This document shows positions 1 through 9,870 of a DNA stretch of 64,000 bases, in pieces. The notes under the pieces were generated by a model. It was not told the origin of the DNA, searched no databases, and worked only from the letters and a program-made list of their open reading frames with translations. The DNA comes from Mycobacterium sp. SMC-2 (GTDB lineage Bacteria; Actinomycetota; Actinomycetes; Mycobacteriales; Mycobacteriaceae): assembly GCF_025263485.1 (NCBI RefSeq), contig NZ_CP079863.1, forward strand, positions 930,001 to 994,000, written 5' to 3'. Numbering within the stretch: position 1 is the stretch's first letter; each line of letters begins with the position of its first letter. Both the position numbers and the translations under genes were made by a program.

Positions 1-582
1 AGCGGCGGCCTCTTTCATGGCATCCAGCTGTGGGTGAACCTGCCGAAGCGGGACAAGTTCGCGCCGCCCCGGTACCAGGCCATCGAAGGTGGCGACGCGA
101 AGTTGATCGCCTCCGACGACGGCGGGGCGCTGGTCCGCATCATCGCGGGCGAGGTCGACGGTCACCGCGGGCCCGGCGTCACCCACACGCCGATCACCCT
201 CGCGCACGCCACCATCGAGAACGGCGCGCGGCTCAACCTTCCGTGGCCCCGCGATTTCAACGCGCTCGTCTACGTGTTGTCCGGCAGCGGATACGTCGGT
301 CCGGTCGCTCATCCGATGCGCGGGGGGCAACTGGCGGTGCTCGGCCCCGGAGACCGGATCACCGTGGGGGCAAACAGGGCGCAGGAATCGTCGCGCGTGA
401 CCGCGACGGACGTGCTGCTGCTGGGCGGCCAACCCATCCGCGAGCCGGTATTCCACTACGGGCCTTTCGTGATGAACTCACGTGCGGAATTGGTCGGGGC
501 GGTACAGGACTACCAGGCCGGGAAGTTCGGCAGCATTCCGCCAAACGCGCTAATGCCTCACCGTGGCGGTGGCACACTTTAA
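1..582 (+). CDS. Pirin-family protein, 3' part (start outside window)
   Basis: The reading frame is open from the first base and ends with TAA at 580-582; about 193 residues are visible and the N-terminus lies outside the window. The opening residues, GGLFHGIQLWVNLP, are the hallmark of the pirin cupin fold just after the first barrel, and the C-terminal pirin domain follows, including the FHYGPFVMN segment near the end. Pirins are small non-haem metal cupins; some have quercetinase activity, but the role of most bacterial members is unknown. The stop lies two bases before the ATG of the following TetR gene, so the two are probably co-transcribed. A second, unrelated-in-position pirin is at 53107-53832. 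Confidence 0.85.
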   Translation, partial: SGGLFHGIQLWVNLPKRDKFAPPRYQAIEGGDAKLIASDDGGALVRIIAGEVDGHRGPGVTHTPITLAHATIENGARLNLPWPRDFNALVYVLSGSGYVGPVAHPMRGGQLAVLGPGDRITVGANRAQESSRVTATDVLLLGGQPIREPVFHYGPFVMNSRAELVGAVQDYQAGKFGSIPPNALMPHRGGGTL

Positions 583-584
583 CG

Positions 585-1220
585 ATGTCTTCACGGGTTA
601 GTCGCAGGCCAGGGCGCCCCCCTGCCGCCAAGGCCGACGAGACCCGTCAACGGATCATGCAGGCCGCTCGCCTGGTGTTCAGCGAGCGCGGGTACGACGG
701 GGCGACGTTCCAGGCCATAGCGGCCCGCGCCGATCTGACCCGGCCGGCGATCAACCATTACTTCTCCAGCAAACGGGTCCTGTATCGGGAGGTGTTGGAC
801 CAAACGAACGAAGCCATCATCGGGACCGGGATCGAAAAGGCCGAGCGGGAGACCACACTGGTGGCGCGGCTGACCGCATTCATCTCCGCGGCGGTGCGCG
901 CGAATTCCGAGAATCCGTCCGGGTCGGCGCTGATAATTTCCGGGGTACTCGAGTCGCAGCGGCACCCGGAATGGAACAAGACCGAAAATGACTCCGTGCG
1001 GATCGTCCGGGAATTTCTGGGTCGCGTCGTCCGGGACGCGATCGAGCGCGGCGAGGTCGTCGCCGACATCGACGCGTCGGCATTGGTCGAGTCGCTGGTC
1101 GTGATCATGTGCGGCGTCGGCCTGTACGCGGGCTGGGTGGAGAACTACCAGCAGATGCTGGCGGTGACCGGAATGCTGCGGAAGTTGATGGAAGGGGGGC
1201 TGTGGCCACCGGAGGCCTAG
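585..1220 (+). CDS. TetR/AcrR-family transcriptional regulator (Rv0144-like)
   Basis: A 211-residue one-component repressor. The N-terminal TetR helix-turn-helix is at about residues 18-65 (ETRQRIMQAARLVFSERGY, then a recognition helix before NHYFSSKRVLYREV); the rest is a helical ligand-binding domain ending at GLWPPEA. I chose the ATG at 585 because the residues just before it do not look like a TetR protein and because it lies two bases after the pirin stop. In H37Rv a TetR gene (Rv0144) likewise precedes the methyltransferase pair Rv0145/Rv0146, so this is probably the orthologue. The ligand and targets are not known; the 67-base gap before the methyltransferase is a plausible place for it to bind. 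Confidence 0.85.
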   Translation: MSSRVSRRPGRPPAAKADETRQRIMQAARLVFSERGYDGATFQAIAARADLTRPAINHYFSSKRVLYREVLDQTNEAIIGTGIEKAERETTLVARLTAFISAAVRANSENPSGSALIISGVLESQRHPEWNKTENDSVRIVREFLGRVVRDAIERGEVVADIDASALVESLVVIMCGVGLYAGWVENYQQMLAVTGMLRKLMEGGLWPPEA

Positions 1221-1287
1221 CCCCGGCAGTGAAGTTGCGCACAAAGCGTATAGGCTAACTAACTTATCTCGGTAACATGGTCTGGTC

Positions 1288-2229
1288 ATGACTGATCTGG
1301 ACGAGTCGTTACCGCCTTCTTTGAGATCTGCCGGCGACAGCTGGGCCATCACCGAACTCGTCGGTGCCACCGCGTTGGGCGTCGCGGCGTCCCGCGCGGC
1401 GGAAACCGCCGGGAACGAGCCGCTGATCCGCGACGAGTTCGCGCGCATCCTGGTCTCGTCGGCCGGCCCCGCGTGGGCGCGGCTCACCGATCCCGAATTG
1501 ACCTGGCTCGACGGCGACGAGCATGGACGCCGCGCGCATCGCATCGGCATCGACTACCAGGCCGTGCGCACGCACTTCTTCGACGAGTACTTCGACAACG
1601 CCGTGCAGGCCGGAATTCGGCAGGTGGTCATCCTGGCCGCCGGGCTGGACTCCAGGGCCTACCGCCTGAACTGGCCGGACGGCACCGCGGTCTACGAGAT
1701 CGACCAGCCCAAGGTGCTGGAGTACAAGACCGGCATCCTGCAGCAGCATGGCGCCGCCCCCACCGCGAGCCGCCGCCCGGTCCCGGTCGACCTGCGCGAC
1801 GACTGGCCCGCGGCGTTGGCCTCGGCCGGATTCGACCGCACCCGGCCGACCGCCTGGCTGGCCGAGGGCCTGCTTCCGTACCTGCCCAGCGACGCCCAAG
1901 ACCGTCTCTTCGAGATGGTCACCGCCCTCAGCGCTCCGGGAAGCCAGGTTGCCATCGAGGCGTTCGGCATGAACTCGCGGAGCAATTCGCAGCGCTGGCT
2001 GCGGATGCGGGAGCGGCTGGGCCTGGACGTCAATGTCCAGGCGCTGACCTATCACGAGCCGGACCGTTCGGACGCGGCCCAATGGCTGACCGATCACGGC
2101 TGGCGGGTGCAGACCGTGGACAACCGCGAAGAAATGGCCCGGCTGGGCCGCCCGGTACCCGAAGACCTGGCCGAAGACGCGGTGCGCAGCGTGTTGCTGC
2201 GCGCGCGTCTCGGCGAGCAGACCGCCTGA
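1288..2229 (+). CDS. SAM-dependent methyltransferase, LCMT-like (Rv0145-like)
   Basis: A 313-residue protein of the mycobacterial S-adenosylmethionine-dependent methyltransferase family related to leucine carboxyl methyltransferase (the TIGR00027 group). The nucleotide-binding core reads [18 protein letters not shown], followed by the acidic strand [12 protein letters not shown] and the family motif [11 protein letters not shown]. Length matches the H37Rv relatives. It starts at ATG 1288 and is followed, 30 bases downstream, by a closely similar paralogue, so the pair probably arose by tandem duplication and is likely one transcript. The methyl acceptor of this family is unknown. Confidence 0.88.
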   Translation: MTDLDESLPPSLRSAGDSWAITELVGATALGVAASRAAETAGNEPLIRDEFARILVSSAGPAWARLTDPELTWLDGDEHGRRAHRIGIDYQAVRTHFFDEYFDNAVQAGIRQVVILAAGLDSRAYRLNWPDGTAVYEIDQPKVLEYKTGILQQHGAAPTASRRPVPVDLRDDWPAALASAGFDRTRPTAWLAEGLLPYLPSDAQDRLFEMVTALSAPGSQVAIEAFGMNSRSNSQRWLRMRERLGLDVNVQALTYHEPDRSDAAQWLTDHGWRVQTVDNREEMARLGRPVPEDLAEDAVRSVLLRARLGEQTA

Positions 2230-3201
<972 letters not shown>

Positions 3202-3350
3202 TCGTGACGGCACCCAAAGCCTGACGGCCCGGCACAGCATCTCCTCACTGCTCTCCCAACCGGATGGTTAGGATCGCGGTTATCACCCATGAGCGCTCGT
3301 GCGACGAGCAGCGGGCGCCTCGGGGATGACCGAAGCAGGGAAGGACGACG

Positions 3351-4784
3351 ATGACCACCGAATCGGTTACACCCAAGACCTCCGCCGCCAATGGCTCCAG
3401 CTCCGGGCAGTCTCAGCCGGTCGACGTTCCGGCCACGGTGGCCCGGCTGCGCAAGACCTTCGCCACCGGGCGCACCCGCGACATCGAGTGGCGCAGACGG
3501 CAGTTGCTGCAGCTGGCGAAGCTGATGGAAGAGAACGAGGCGGCCATCGCGGCCGCCCTCGCCGAAGACCTGGACCGCAGCCCGTTCGAGGCGTTCATCG
3601 CCGATATCGCAACCACGGCCGGCGAAGCGAAGTACGCGGCCAAGCGGGTGCGCCGGTGGACGCGCCGCAAGTACCAGCTGCTCGAGATGCCGCAGTTGCC
3701 CGGCCGCGGCTGGATCGAATACGAGCCCTACGGCACCGTGCTGATCATCGGCGCGTGGAATTACCCGTTCTACCTGACGCTGGGCCCGGCGGTCGGTGCG
3801 ATCGCGGCGGGTAACGCCGTCATCCTCAAGCCCTCGGAGATCGCCCCGGCGTCCGCACACTTGATGGCCGAGCTGGTGCCCAAATACCTCGACAGCGACG
3901 CGATCGCCGTCGTCGAGGGCGACGGTTCGGTCAGCCAGGAGCTCATCGCGCAGGGCCTGGACCGCGTGCTGTTCACCGGCGGCACCGAGATCGGTCGCAA
4001 GGTCTACGAAGGCGCCGCCCCGCATCTCACCCCGTGCACGCTGGAGCTCGGTGGCAAGAGCCCGGTGATCGTGGCGGCGGACGCCGACGTGGACGTCGCG
4101 GCCAAGCGGATCGCCTGGATGAAGCTGCTGAACGCCGGGCAGACCTGCGTCGCCCCCGACTATGTGTTGGCCGACGCCAAGATTCGCGATGAGTTGGTGA
4201 GCAAGATCGGCGCCGCCATCACGAAGTTCACGTCGGACAAGCCCAACGGAATGCGGATCGTCAACCGGCGTCAGTTCGACCGGATCAGCGGCTACCTCTC
4301 CGGTGAGGACGGCAAGGTCGTCGTCGGTGGCAAATGTGACCCGTCGAGCCTGCGCATCCAACCGGCGGTCGTGGTCGACCCCGACCCGGACGGACCGCTG
4401 ATGCAGAACGAGATCTTCGGACCGGTGCTGCCGGTGATCACCGTTCAATCCCTAGACGACGCAATACGTTTCATCAATTCGCGGCCCAAGCCGTTGTCCG
4501 CCTACCTGTTCACCAAGACGCGCGAGACCCGCGAGCGGGTGATCAAGGAGGTGCCGGCCGGCGGCATGCTGGTCAATCACCTGGCCTTCCAGGTGTCGAC
4601 GGCCAAGCTGCCGTTCGGCGGGGTCGGCGCGTCGGGCATGGGCGCCTATCACGGCCGCTACGGCTTCGAGGAGTTCAGCCACCGCAAGTCGGTGCTGACC
4701 AAGCCGACCCGGCCCGACCTGTCCAGCTTCATCTACCCGCCCTACACCGAGCGCGCCTTCAAGATGGCCCGCCGGATGTTCTGA
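3351..4784 (+). CDS. NAD(P)-dependent aldehyde dehydrogenase (Rv0147-like)
   Basis: A 477-residue aldehyde dehydrogenase of the class 3 / fatty-aldehyde type. The general-base glutamate sits in LELGGKSPV (about residue 232) and the catalytic cysteine in NAGQTCVAP (Cys266). The Rossmann segment GAWNYPF near residue 137 and the late motif EIFGPVLPV are also present. It would oxidise aldehydes, probably medium or long chain, to acids. The ATG at 3351 follows the purine-rich AGGGAAGGACGACG and is preceded by 149 bases without a gene. It corresponds to Rv0147 and is followed 54 bases later by the Rv0148-like dehydrogenase, the same order as in H37Rv. Confidence 0.92.
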   Translation: MTTESVTPKTSAANGSSSGQSQPVDVPATVARLRKTFATGRTRDIEWRRRQLLQLAKLMEENEAAIAAALAEDLDRSPFEAFIADIATTAGEAKYAAKRVRRWTRRKYQLLEMPQLPGRGWIEYEPYGTVLIIGAWNYPFYLTLGPAVGAIAAGNAVILKPSEIAPASAHLMAELVPKYLDSDAIAVVEGDGSVSQELIAQGLDRVLFTGGTEIGRKVYEGAAPHLTPCTLELGGKSPVIVAADADVDVAAKRIAWMKLLNAGQTCVAPDYVLADAKIRDELVSKIGAAITKFTSDKPNGMRIVNRRQFDRISGYLSGEDGKVVVGGKCDPSSLRIQPAVVVDPDPDGPLMQNEIFGPVLPVITVQSLDDAIRFINSRPKPLSAYLFTKTRETRERVIKEVPAGGMLVNHLAFQVSTAKLPFGGVGASGMGAYHGRYGFEEFSHRKSVLTKPTRPDLSSFIYPPYTERAFKMARRMF

Positions 4785-4838
4785 CCACCGCTCCAAATCG
4801 CTTGCCAGAACGTATTTTTCACCCTAGAGAGGAACCTG

Positions 4839-5699
4839 ATGCCCGGAGTGCAGGATCGCGTCATCGTCGTCACTGGAGCCGGCGGGGGACTGGGCCGCGA
4901 ATACGCCCTGACCCTGGCCCGGGAGGGGGCCAGCGTCGTCGTCAATGACCTCGGTGGGTCCCGCGACGGTACCGGCGCCGGCCACAACATGGCCGACCAC
5001 GTCGTGAACGAGATCAAGGAGGCGGGTGGCCGGGCGGTCGCCAACTACGACAGCGTCGCCGACCCCGATGGTGGCGCGAACATCATCAAGACGGCCCTCG
5101 ACGAGTTCGGAGCCGTGCACGGTGTGGTGAGCAACGCCGGGATCCTGCGCGACGGCACCTTCCACAAGATGACCTTCGAGAACTGGGACGCCGTCCTCAA
5201 GGTGCACCTGTACGGCGGGTACAACGTGCTGCGGGCCGCCTGGCCGCATTTCCGGGAGCAGAGCTACGGCCGGGTGGTCGTCGCCACCTCCACCAGCGGC
5301 CTGTTCGGCAACTTCGGCCAGACCAACTACGGCGCGGCCAAGCTCGGCCTGGTCGGCATGATCAACACGCTGGCGCAGGAGGGCGCGAAGTACAACATTC
5401 ACGCCAACGCCGTCGCGCCGATCGCGGCCACCCGGATGACCGAGGACATCCTGCCCAAGGAGGTGCTCGAGAAGCTGACGCCCGAGTACGTCGCGCCGGT
5501 GGTGGCCTACCTGTGCACCGAGGAAAACCCCAACACCGCTTCGGTTTTCGTCGTCGGCGGGGGCAAGGTGCAACGGGTGGCGCTGTTCCAGAACGAGGGC
5601 GCCAACTTCGACAAGCCGCCGTCAGTGGAGGACGTCGCCGCGCACTGGTCGGAGATCGACGACCTCTCCGCGGCCAAGCAGGCCAACTTCAAGCTGTAG
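4839..5699 (+). CDS. Short-chain dehydrogenase, MFE-2 type (Rv0148-like)
   Basis: A 286-residue classical short-chain dehydrogenase. It has the cofactor loop GAGGGLGREYAL, the NAG motif VSNAGILRD, and the active-site pair in NYGAAK (Tyr164, Lys168). The sequence resembles the dehydrogenase unit of peroxisomal multifunctional enzyme type 2, which oxidises 3-hydroxyacyl-CoA or hydroxysteroids; the C-terminal extension after the fold, PPSVEDVAAHWSEIDD, is typical of that group. A GAGAGGAACC ribosome-binding sequence precedes ATG 4839. It corresponds to Rv0148. It converges on ptpB with a 23-base gap that carries only a short GC-rich hairpin (GGGCC-G-GGCCC). Confidence 0.9.
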   Translation: MPGVQDRVIVVTGAGGGLGREYALTLAREGASVVVNDLGGSRDGTGAGHNMADHVVNEIKEAGGRAVANYDSVADPDGGANIIKTALDEFGAVHGVVSNAGILRDGTFHKMTFENWDAVLKVHLYGGYNVLRAAWPHFREQSYGRVVVATSTSGLFGNFGQTNYGAAKLGLVGMINTLAQEGAKYNIHANAVAPIAATRMTEDILPKEVLEKLTPEYVAPVVAYLCTEENPNTASVFVVGGGKVQRVALFQNEGANFDKPPSVEDVAAHWSEIDDLSAAKQANFKL

Positions 5700-5722
5700 G
5701 GGCCGGGCCCGCGTGGTTCGAG

Positions 5723-6544
5723 TCAGGCGAGCAGCGCCCGGCGTAGTCGGTCCACGTCGGCCTCGGTGATTCCCGCGTCGCTCAAATAGGCGTCCAGCGA
5801 GCCGAATCGCTCGTCGATCGTCTGGCGCGCGGCGGCCAGGTACTCCGGCCGGACGCCGAGGACACCGTCGGACAGCCGGGCCTCGGTGAAGGTCCGCACC
5901 TCCGGCGTCAGTTCGATTTCCGAGCGCTGCTCGATCATCTCGGAGATCCGGGCCCGCAACTCCCCGACGGCGTCGTTGCTGCGCAGGTAATCGGCGACGA
6001 TGGTGTCGCGATCGATGCCGACGGACTCCAGCACCGTCGCCACCACGAAGCCGGTGCGGTCCTTGCCCGCGAAACAGTGCGTGAGCACCGGGCGCCCGGC
6101 GGCCAGCAGCTTGACGACGCGGTGCACCGCGCGCTGGGCGCCGTTGCGGGTGGGGAATTGGCGGTACTCGTCGACCATGTAGCGGGCGGCGGTTTCACTG
6201 ATGGACTCGTCCGGGTCGCCGTTGGTCATCAGTTGCCGGAAGGCGTGTTCATGGGGGGCGTCGTCGCCTTCACCGGCGTCGTCGGCGAGGTCCGGGAACG
6301 GCAGCAGGTGAACGTCGACGCCGTCGGGAACCCGTCCGGGCCCGCGGCGGGCGACCTCCCGGGCGGCGCGCAGGTCGGCGACGTCGGTGATGCCCAGCTC
6401 CATCAGCGTTGCCCGGCCGCCCTCATCCAGGCGGCTCAGCTCGCTGGACCGGAACAGCCGGCCCGGCCGCAGCGCGCCCGCGCCGTCGGCGACATCGCGA
6501 AAGTTCCACGCGCCGGGCAATTCCCGCAGGACAGCCTCAGCCAT
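5723..6544 (-). CDS. ptpB: Secreted-type protein tyrosine / lipid phosphatase PtpB
   Basis: A 273-residue tyrosine phosphatase with the P-loop HCFAGKDRTG; the nucleophile is Cys157. The family (Rv0153c in H37Rv, 276 residues, also called ptbB) removes phosphate from tyrosine, serine/threonine and phosphoinositides. In M. tuberculosis it is exported into the host cell, although no classical signal peptide is present, and none is visible here. The start ATG overlaps the stop of the upstream fadE2 gene by eight bases, so translation is probably coupled. A helical lid region rich in acidic residues lies at about residues 85-105. Confidence 0.93.
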   Translation of the reverse strand: MAEAVLRELPGAWNFRDVADGAGALRPGRLFRSSELSRLDEGGRATLMELGITDVADLRAAREVARRGPGRVPDGVDVHLLPFPDLADDAGEGDDAPHEHAFRQLMTNGDPDESISETAARYMVDEYRQFPTRNGAQRAVHRVVKLLAAGRPVLTHCFAGKDRTGFVVATVLESVGIDRDTIVADYLRSNDAVGELRARISEMIEQRSEIELTPEVRTFTEARLSDGVLGVRPEYLAAARQTIDERFGSLDAYLSDAGITEADVDRLRRALLA

Positions 6545-7769
6545 GCGAGGTGACCGCCGCGGCGAGCGGAGACTTCTCCCGGCCGAGTTCGGCCCGCGCG
6601 ATGGTTCGCATGTGGACCTCGTCGGGTCCGTCGAAGAGCCGCATCGCCCGATGCCAGCCGTACGACCGGGCCAGCACGGTGTCCTCGCTGACCCCGGCGG
6701 CGCCGTGCACCTGGATCGCGCGGTCGATCACGTTGCAGGCCACCTGCGGCGCCACCGCCTTGATTTGGGAGACCAGCGTGTGGGCGGCCTTGTTGCCGTG
6801 CTGGTCGACCGTCCACGCCGCCTTGTGGCACAACAGCCGGGCCTGGTCGATCTCGTTGCGCGACTTGGCGATTGCCTCCCGCACCACGCCCTGCTCGGCC
6901 AGCGGGCGGCCGAACGCCACCCGGTTGGTGGCCCGGTCCACCATGAGGGCCAGCGCGCGTTCGGCGCCGCCGAGCGCGCGCATGCAGTGGTGGATGCGGC
7001 CCGGACCCAGCCGGGCCTGGGCGATCGCGAAGCCGCCGCCCTCTTCGCCCAGCAGGTTGGTGACCGGCACCCGGACGTTGTCGTAGATGATCTCGCAGTG
7101 CCCGGGCTGGTCCTGGTAACCGAAGACGGTCGTCGAGCGGACAACGGTCACGCCCGGGGTGTCGATGGGCACCAGCACCATCGACTGTTGCTGATGGCTG
7201 GCCGCCTCGGGATTGGTGCGGCCCATCACGATCAGGATCTTGCACCGCGGGTCCGACGCCCCGGACGTCCACCACTTGCGCCCGTTGATCACATAGTCGC
7301 CACCGTCGCGCACGATCGAGGTCTCGATGTTGCGCGCGTCGCTGCTGGCGACCGCCGGCTCGGTCATGGAGAACGCGCTGCGGATCTCGCCGTTCAGCAA
7401 CGGCTCCAGCCACTGCTTGCGCTGGTCCTCGGTGGCGAACAGGTGCAGGGTTTCCATGTTGCCGGTGTCGGGCGCCGCGCAGTTGAGCGCTTCGGGCGCG
7501 ATCTCCAGGCTCCAGCCGGTGATCTCGGCCAGCGGGGCGTACTCGAGGTTGGTCAGTCCCGACTCCGCGGGCAGGAACAGGTTCCACAGGCCGCGCTCTT
7601 TGGCCTTGGTCTTCAGTTCCTCGATGATGGGCGGGACGGTGTGGTCGCTTGGGCCGGCTTCTTCGCGGTATTTGTCGTATTCGGCTTCGGCCGGGAAGAC
7701 GTACTCGGTCATGAAGTCGGACAGTCGCTTGTGATAGTCGCTGGCTTTGGCCGACATCGCGAAGTCCAT
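6537..7769 (-). CDS. fadE2: Acyl-CoA dehydrogenase FadE2
   Basis: A 410-residue acyl-CoA dehydrogenase. Its FAD and substrate motifs include FSMTEPAVASSDARNIETS in the middle domain and QVHGAAGVSEDT near the C-terminus. It would introduce the alpha-beta double bond into an acyl-CoA ester in beta-oxidation or a related pathway. I chose the ATG at 7769 (MDFAMSAKASDYHKRL) because the upstream frame does not read as acyl-CoA dehydrogenase and the length then matches FadE2 (Rv0154c). An internal ATG four codons later is an alternative start. It is transcribed with ptpB as in H37Rv. The start is 33 bases from the divergent DUF1348 gene. Confidence 0.92.
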   Translation of the reverse strand: MDFAMSAKASDYHKRLSDFMTEYVFPAEAEYDKYREEAGPSDHTVPPIIEELKTKAKERGLWNLFLPAESGLTNLEYAPLAEITGWSLEIAPEALNCAAPDTGNMETLHLFATEDQRKQWLEPLLNGEIRSAFSMTEPAVASSDARNIETSIVRDGGDYVINGRKWWTSGASDPRCKILIVMGRTNPEAASHQQQSMVLVPIDTPGVTVVRSTTVFGYQDQPGHCEIIYDNVRVPVTNLLGEEGGGFAIAQARLGPGRIHHCMRALGGAERALALMVDRATNRVAFGRPLAEQGVVREAIAKSRNEIDQARLLCHKAAWTVDQHGNKAAHTLVSQIKAVAPQVACNVIDRAIQVHGAAGVSEDTVLARSYGWHRAMRLFDGPDEVHMRTIARAELGREKSPLAAAVTSHG

Positions 7770-7802
7770 GCCGTCACGATATCTTCGCGGTAGACAAAGG
7801 GC

Positions 7803-8264
7803 ATGAGCGAGTCCCGCCCCCCGTTCCCCCCGTTCACCTACGAGACGGCGCTGCAGAAGGTGCAGGCGGCCGAGGACGCCTGGAACACCCGCGACCCGCA
7901 CCAGGTCAGCCTGGCGTACACGCCCTACTCGCAGTGGCGAAACCGCGACGAACGCGTCGTCGGCCGCGACGCGATCGTGGCGTTTCTGACCCGCAAGTGG
8001 CAGCGCGAGCTCGACTACGCGTTGCGAAAGAGCTTGTGGGACTTCCACGACAACCGCATCGCCGTGCGGTTTCAATACGAGTGCCACGACGCCGCCGGCC
8101 AGTGGTACCGCAGCTACGGCAACGAACTCTGGGAGTTCGACCCGTCGGGATTGATGGCGCGCCGCGAGGCCAGCATCAACGACGTGCGGATCGACGAGTC
8201 GGAGCGCCGCTACTTCGGGCCCCGGCCGACATCCGAGCACGGCCTGGAGATCCCGCTCTGGTAG
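7803..8264 (+). CDS. DUF1348 / NTF2-like small protein
   Basis: A 153-residue protein of the DUF1348 family, which has an NTF2/SnoaL-like cone fold. Recognisable features are the N-terminal helix with [31 protein letters not shown], the strand [18 protein letters not shown], and the C-terminal [11 protein letters not shown] followed by RRYFG. Family members are often annotated as nuclear transport factor 2-like and have no established reaction. The gene is divergent from fadE2 with a 33-base gap and was not part of the H37Rv order as I recall it. It may share a promoter region with fadE2. Confidence 0.82.
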   Translation: MSESRPPFPPFTYETALQKVQAAEDAWNTRDPHQVSLAYTPYSQWRNRDERVVGRDAIVAFLTRKWQRELDYALRKSLWDFHDNRIAVRFQYECHDAAGQWYRSYGNELWEFDPSGLMARREASINDVRIDESERRYFGPRPTSEHGLEIPLW

Positions 8265-8451
8265 CCGGCGGCCACAACCCCGCGTGGGGCACGAACCATC
8301 GACGGGAGTCGACCGGCCGCTGGGGGGTATCCCGTCGCGGTCGATCGCACGTCCGGGGCCAAACCGGGCAGGCGTTAAGGTAGCGAAGCGTGCGGCCAGC
8401 CAGCGGCACATCCAAACGGCAGGAAAGTGCGGGAAAGCAGATGTACGCGCC

Positions 8452-9543
8452 ATGACAGATGCGCAGACGACTGTAGGGGTGGTCGCCGAGTCCGGGGCCG
8501 GCGAACGGCGGGTCGCCCTGGTACCCAAGGCAGTAGCGTCGCTGATCGGCAGCGGTGTGGCGGTGGTGGTCGAGTCGGGTGCGGGCGAAGGGGCGTTGCT
8601 TCCCGACCAGCTGTACACCGAGGCCGGCGCCAGCATCGGGGATGCCTGGACCGCCGACATCGTTGTCAAGGTGGCGCCGCCGACCAAAGAGGAGGTCGGC
8701 AGGTTGCGCCGCGGGCAGACACTGATCGGCTTCCTGGCGCCCCGCAACGCCGACAACTCGATCGGCGCACTCACCGAAGCCGGTGTGCAGGCGTTCGCCC
8801 TCGAGGCCATTCCGCGCATCTCGCGAGCCCAGGTGATGGACGCGCTGTCGTCGCAGGCCAACGTCGCCGGCTACAAGGCCGTGCTGCTGGCCGCGTCGTT
8901 GTCGACCCGGTTCTTTCCCATGCTGACGACGGCTGCCGGCACCGTGAAGCCGGCGAGCTTGCTGGTGCTCGGCGTCGGGGTGGCCGGCCTGCAGGCGCTG
9001 GCAACGGCCAAACGGCTGGGCGCGCGCACCTCCGGCTACGACGTCCGCCCGGAGGTGGCCGACCAGGTCCGTTCGGTCGGGGCGCAGTGGCTGGACATCG
9101 GCATCGACGCCGCCGGTGAGGGCGGGTACGCCCGCGAGCTCACCGACGAAGAACGCGCCCAGCAGCAGAAGTCCCTGGAGAAGGCGATCGCCGGGTTCGA
9201 CGTGGTGATCACCACCGCGCTGGTCCCGGGACGGCCGGCGCCGCGCCTGGTGACCGCCGCCGCGGTGGAGTCGATGAAGCCCGGCAGCGTGGTGGTGGAC
9301 CTGGCGGGGGAGACCGGGGGCAACTGCGAACTGACCGAGCCCGGGCAGACGGTCGTCAAGCACGACGTCACCATCGCCTCGCCGCTGAACCTGCCGGCAA
9401 CGATGCCCGAGCACGCCAGCGAGCTCTACAGCAAGAACATCACGGCGCTACTGGACCTGTTGATCACCGACGGCAAGCTGGCCCCCGACTTCGACGACGA
9501 GGTCGTCGCGGCCGCCTGTGTGACCCGCGGGAAGGACTCTTAG
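8452..9543 (+). CDS. pntAa: NAD(P) transhydrogenase subunit alpha, part 1 PntAa
   Basis: A 363-residue soluble NAD(H)-binding domain I of proton-translocating transhydrogenase. The alanine-dehydrogenase-like N-terminal half begins GVVAESGAGERRVALVPKA, and the dinucleotide-binding loop is VLGVGVAGLQALATAKRLGA. The enzyme couples hydride transfer from NADH to NADP with proton entry, supplying NADPH. In mycobacteria the alpha subunit is split into PntAa and PntAb. The ATG at 8452 gives a length close to Rv0155 (366 residues); the region just upstream carries GGAAAG. It ends with TAG directly against the ATG of pntAb. The 187 bases before it hold no gene. Confidence 0.95.
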   Translation: MTDAQTTVGVVAESGAGERRVALVPKAVASLIGSGVAVVVESGAGEGALLPDQLYTEAGASIGDAWTADIVVKVAPPTKEEVGRLRRGQTLIGFLAPRNADNSIGALTEAGVQAFALEAIPRISRAQVMDALSSQANVAGYKAVLLAASLSTRFFPMLTTAAGTVKPASLLVLGVGVAGLQALATAKRLGARTSGYDVRPEVADQVRSVGAQWLDIGIDAAGEGGYARELTDEERAQQQKSLEKAIAGFDVVITTALVPGRPAPRLVTAAAVESMKPGSVVVDLAGETGGNCELTEPGQTVVKHDVTIASPLNLPATMPEHASELYSKNITALLDLLITDGKLAPDFDDEVVAAACVTRGKDS

Positions 9544-9870
9544 ATGTACGACGAACTTCTGGCCAATCTGGCGATCCTGGTCCTGTCCGGGTTCGTCGGG
9601 TTTGCGGTCATTTCCAAGGTGCCCAACACGCTGCACACGCCGCTGATGTCGGGCACCAACGCCATTCACGGCATCGTGGTGCTGGGCGCGTTGGTGGTCT
9701 TCGGCGAGGTGGAGCACCCCTCGCTGGCGGTGCAGATCATCTTGTTCGTCGCCGTGGTGTTCGGCACGCTGAACGTCATCGGCGGCTTCATCGTCACCGA
9801 TCGGATGCTCGGCATGTTCAAGGGCAAGAAGAGAGTGCCCGCGAAGACGGAAGCGCCGGCGGCGGAATGA
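9544..9870 (+). CDS. pntAb: NAD(P) transhydrogenase subunit alpha, part 2 PntAb
   Basis: A 108-residue membrane subunit with three hydrophobic helices: LAILVLSGFVGFAVI, NAIHGIVVLGALVVF and IILFVAVVFGTLNVIGGFI. The ending GMFKGKK is typical of PntAb. It forms part of the transmembrane proton channel (domain II) with PntB. It starts at the ATG directly after the pntAa stop, and its own stop overlaps the pntB start as ATGA, so the three subunits are translated in a coupled chain. It corresponds to Rv0156. Confidence 0.95.
   Translation: MYDELLANLAILVLSGFVGFAVISKVPNTLHTPLMSGTNAIHGIVVLGALVVFGEVEHPSLAVQIILFVAVVFGTLNVIGGFIVTDRMLGMFKGKKRVPAKTEAPAAE

Noticed and set aside
30..1220. A 396-codon frame joining the pirin region and the TetR gene
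   Set aside because: The first half is out of frame with the pirin and is arginine-rich shadow sequence; TetR homology starts only at ATG 585.
5700..5722. GGGCC-G-GGCCC between the convergent SDR and ptpB genes as a terminator
   Set aside because: The stem is only four or five pairs with almost no loop, too weak to list as a terminator.
6537..8861. Very long minus-strand frame (over 770 codons) covering fadE2 and upstream
   Set aside because: Only the part from ATG 7769 encodes FadE2; the upstream part runs antisense to the DUF1348 and pntAa genes and has no family sequence.
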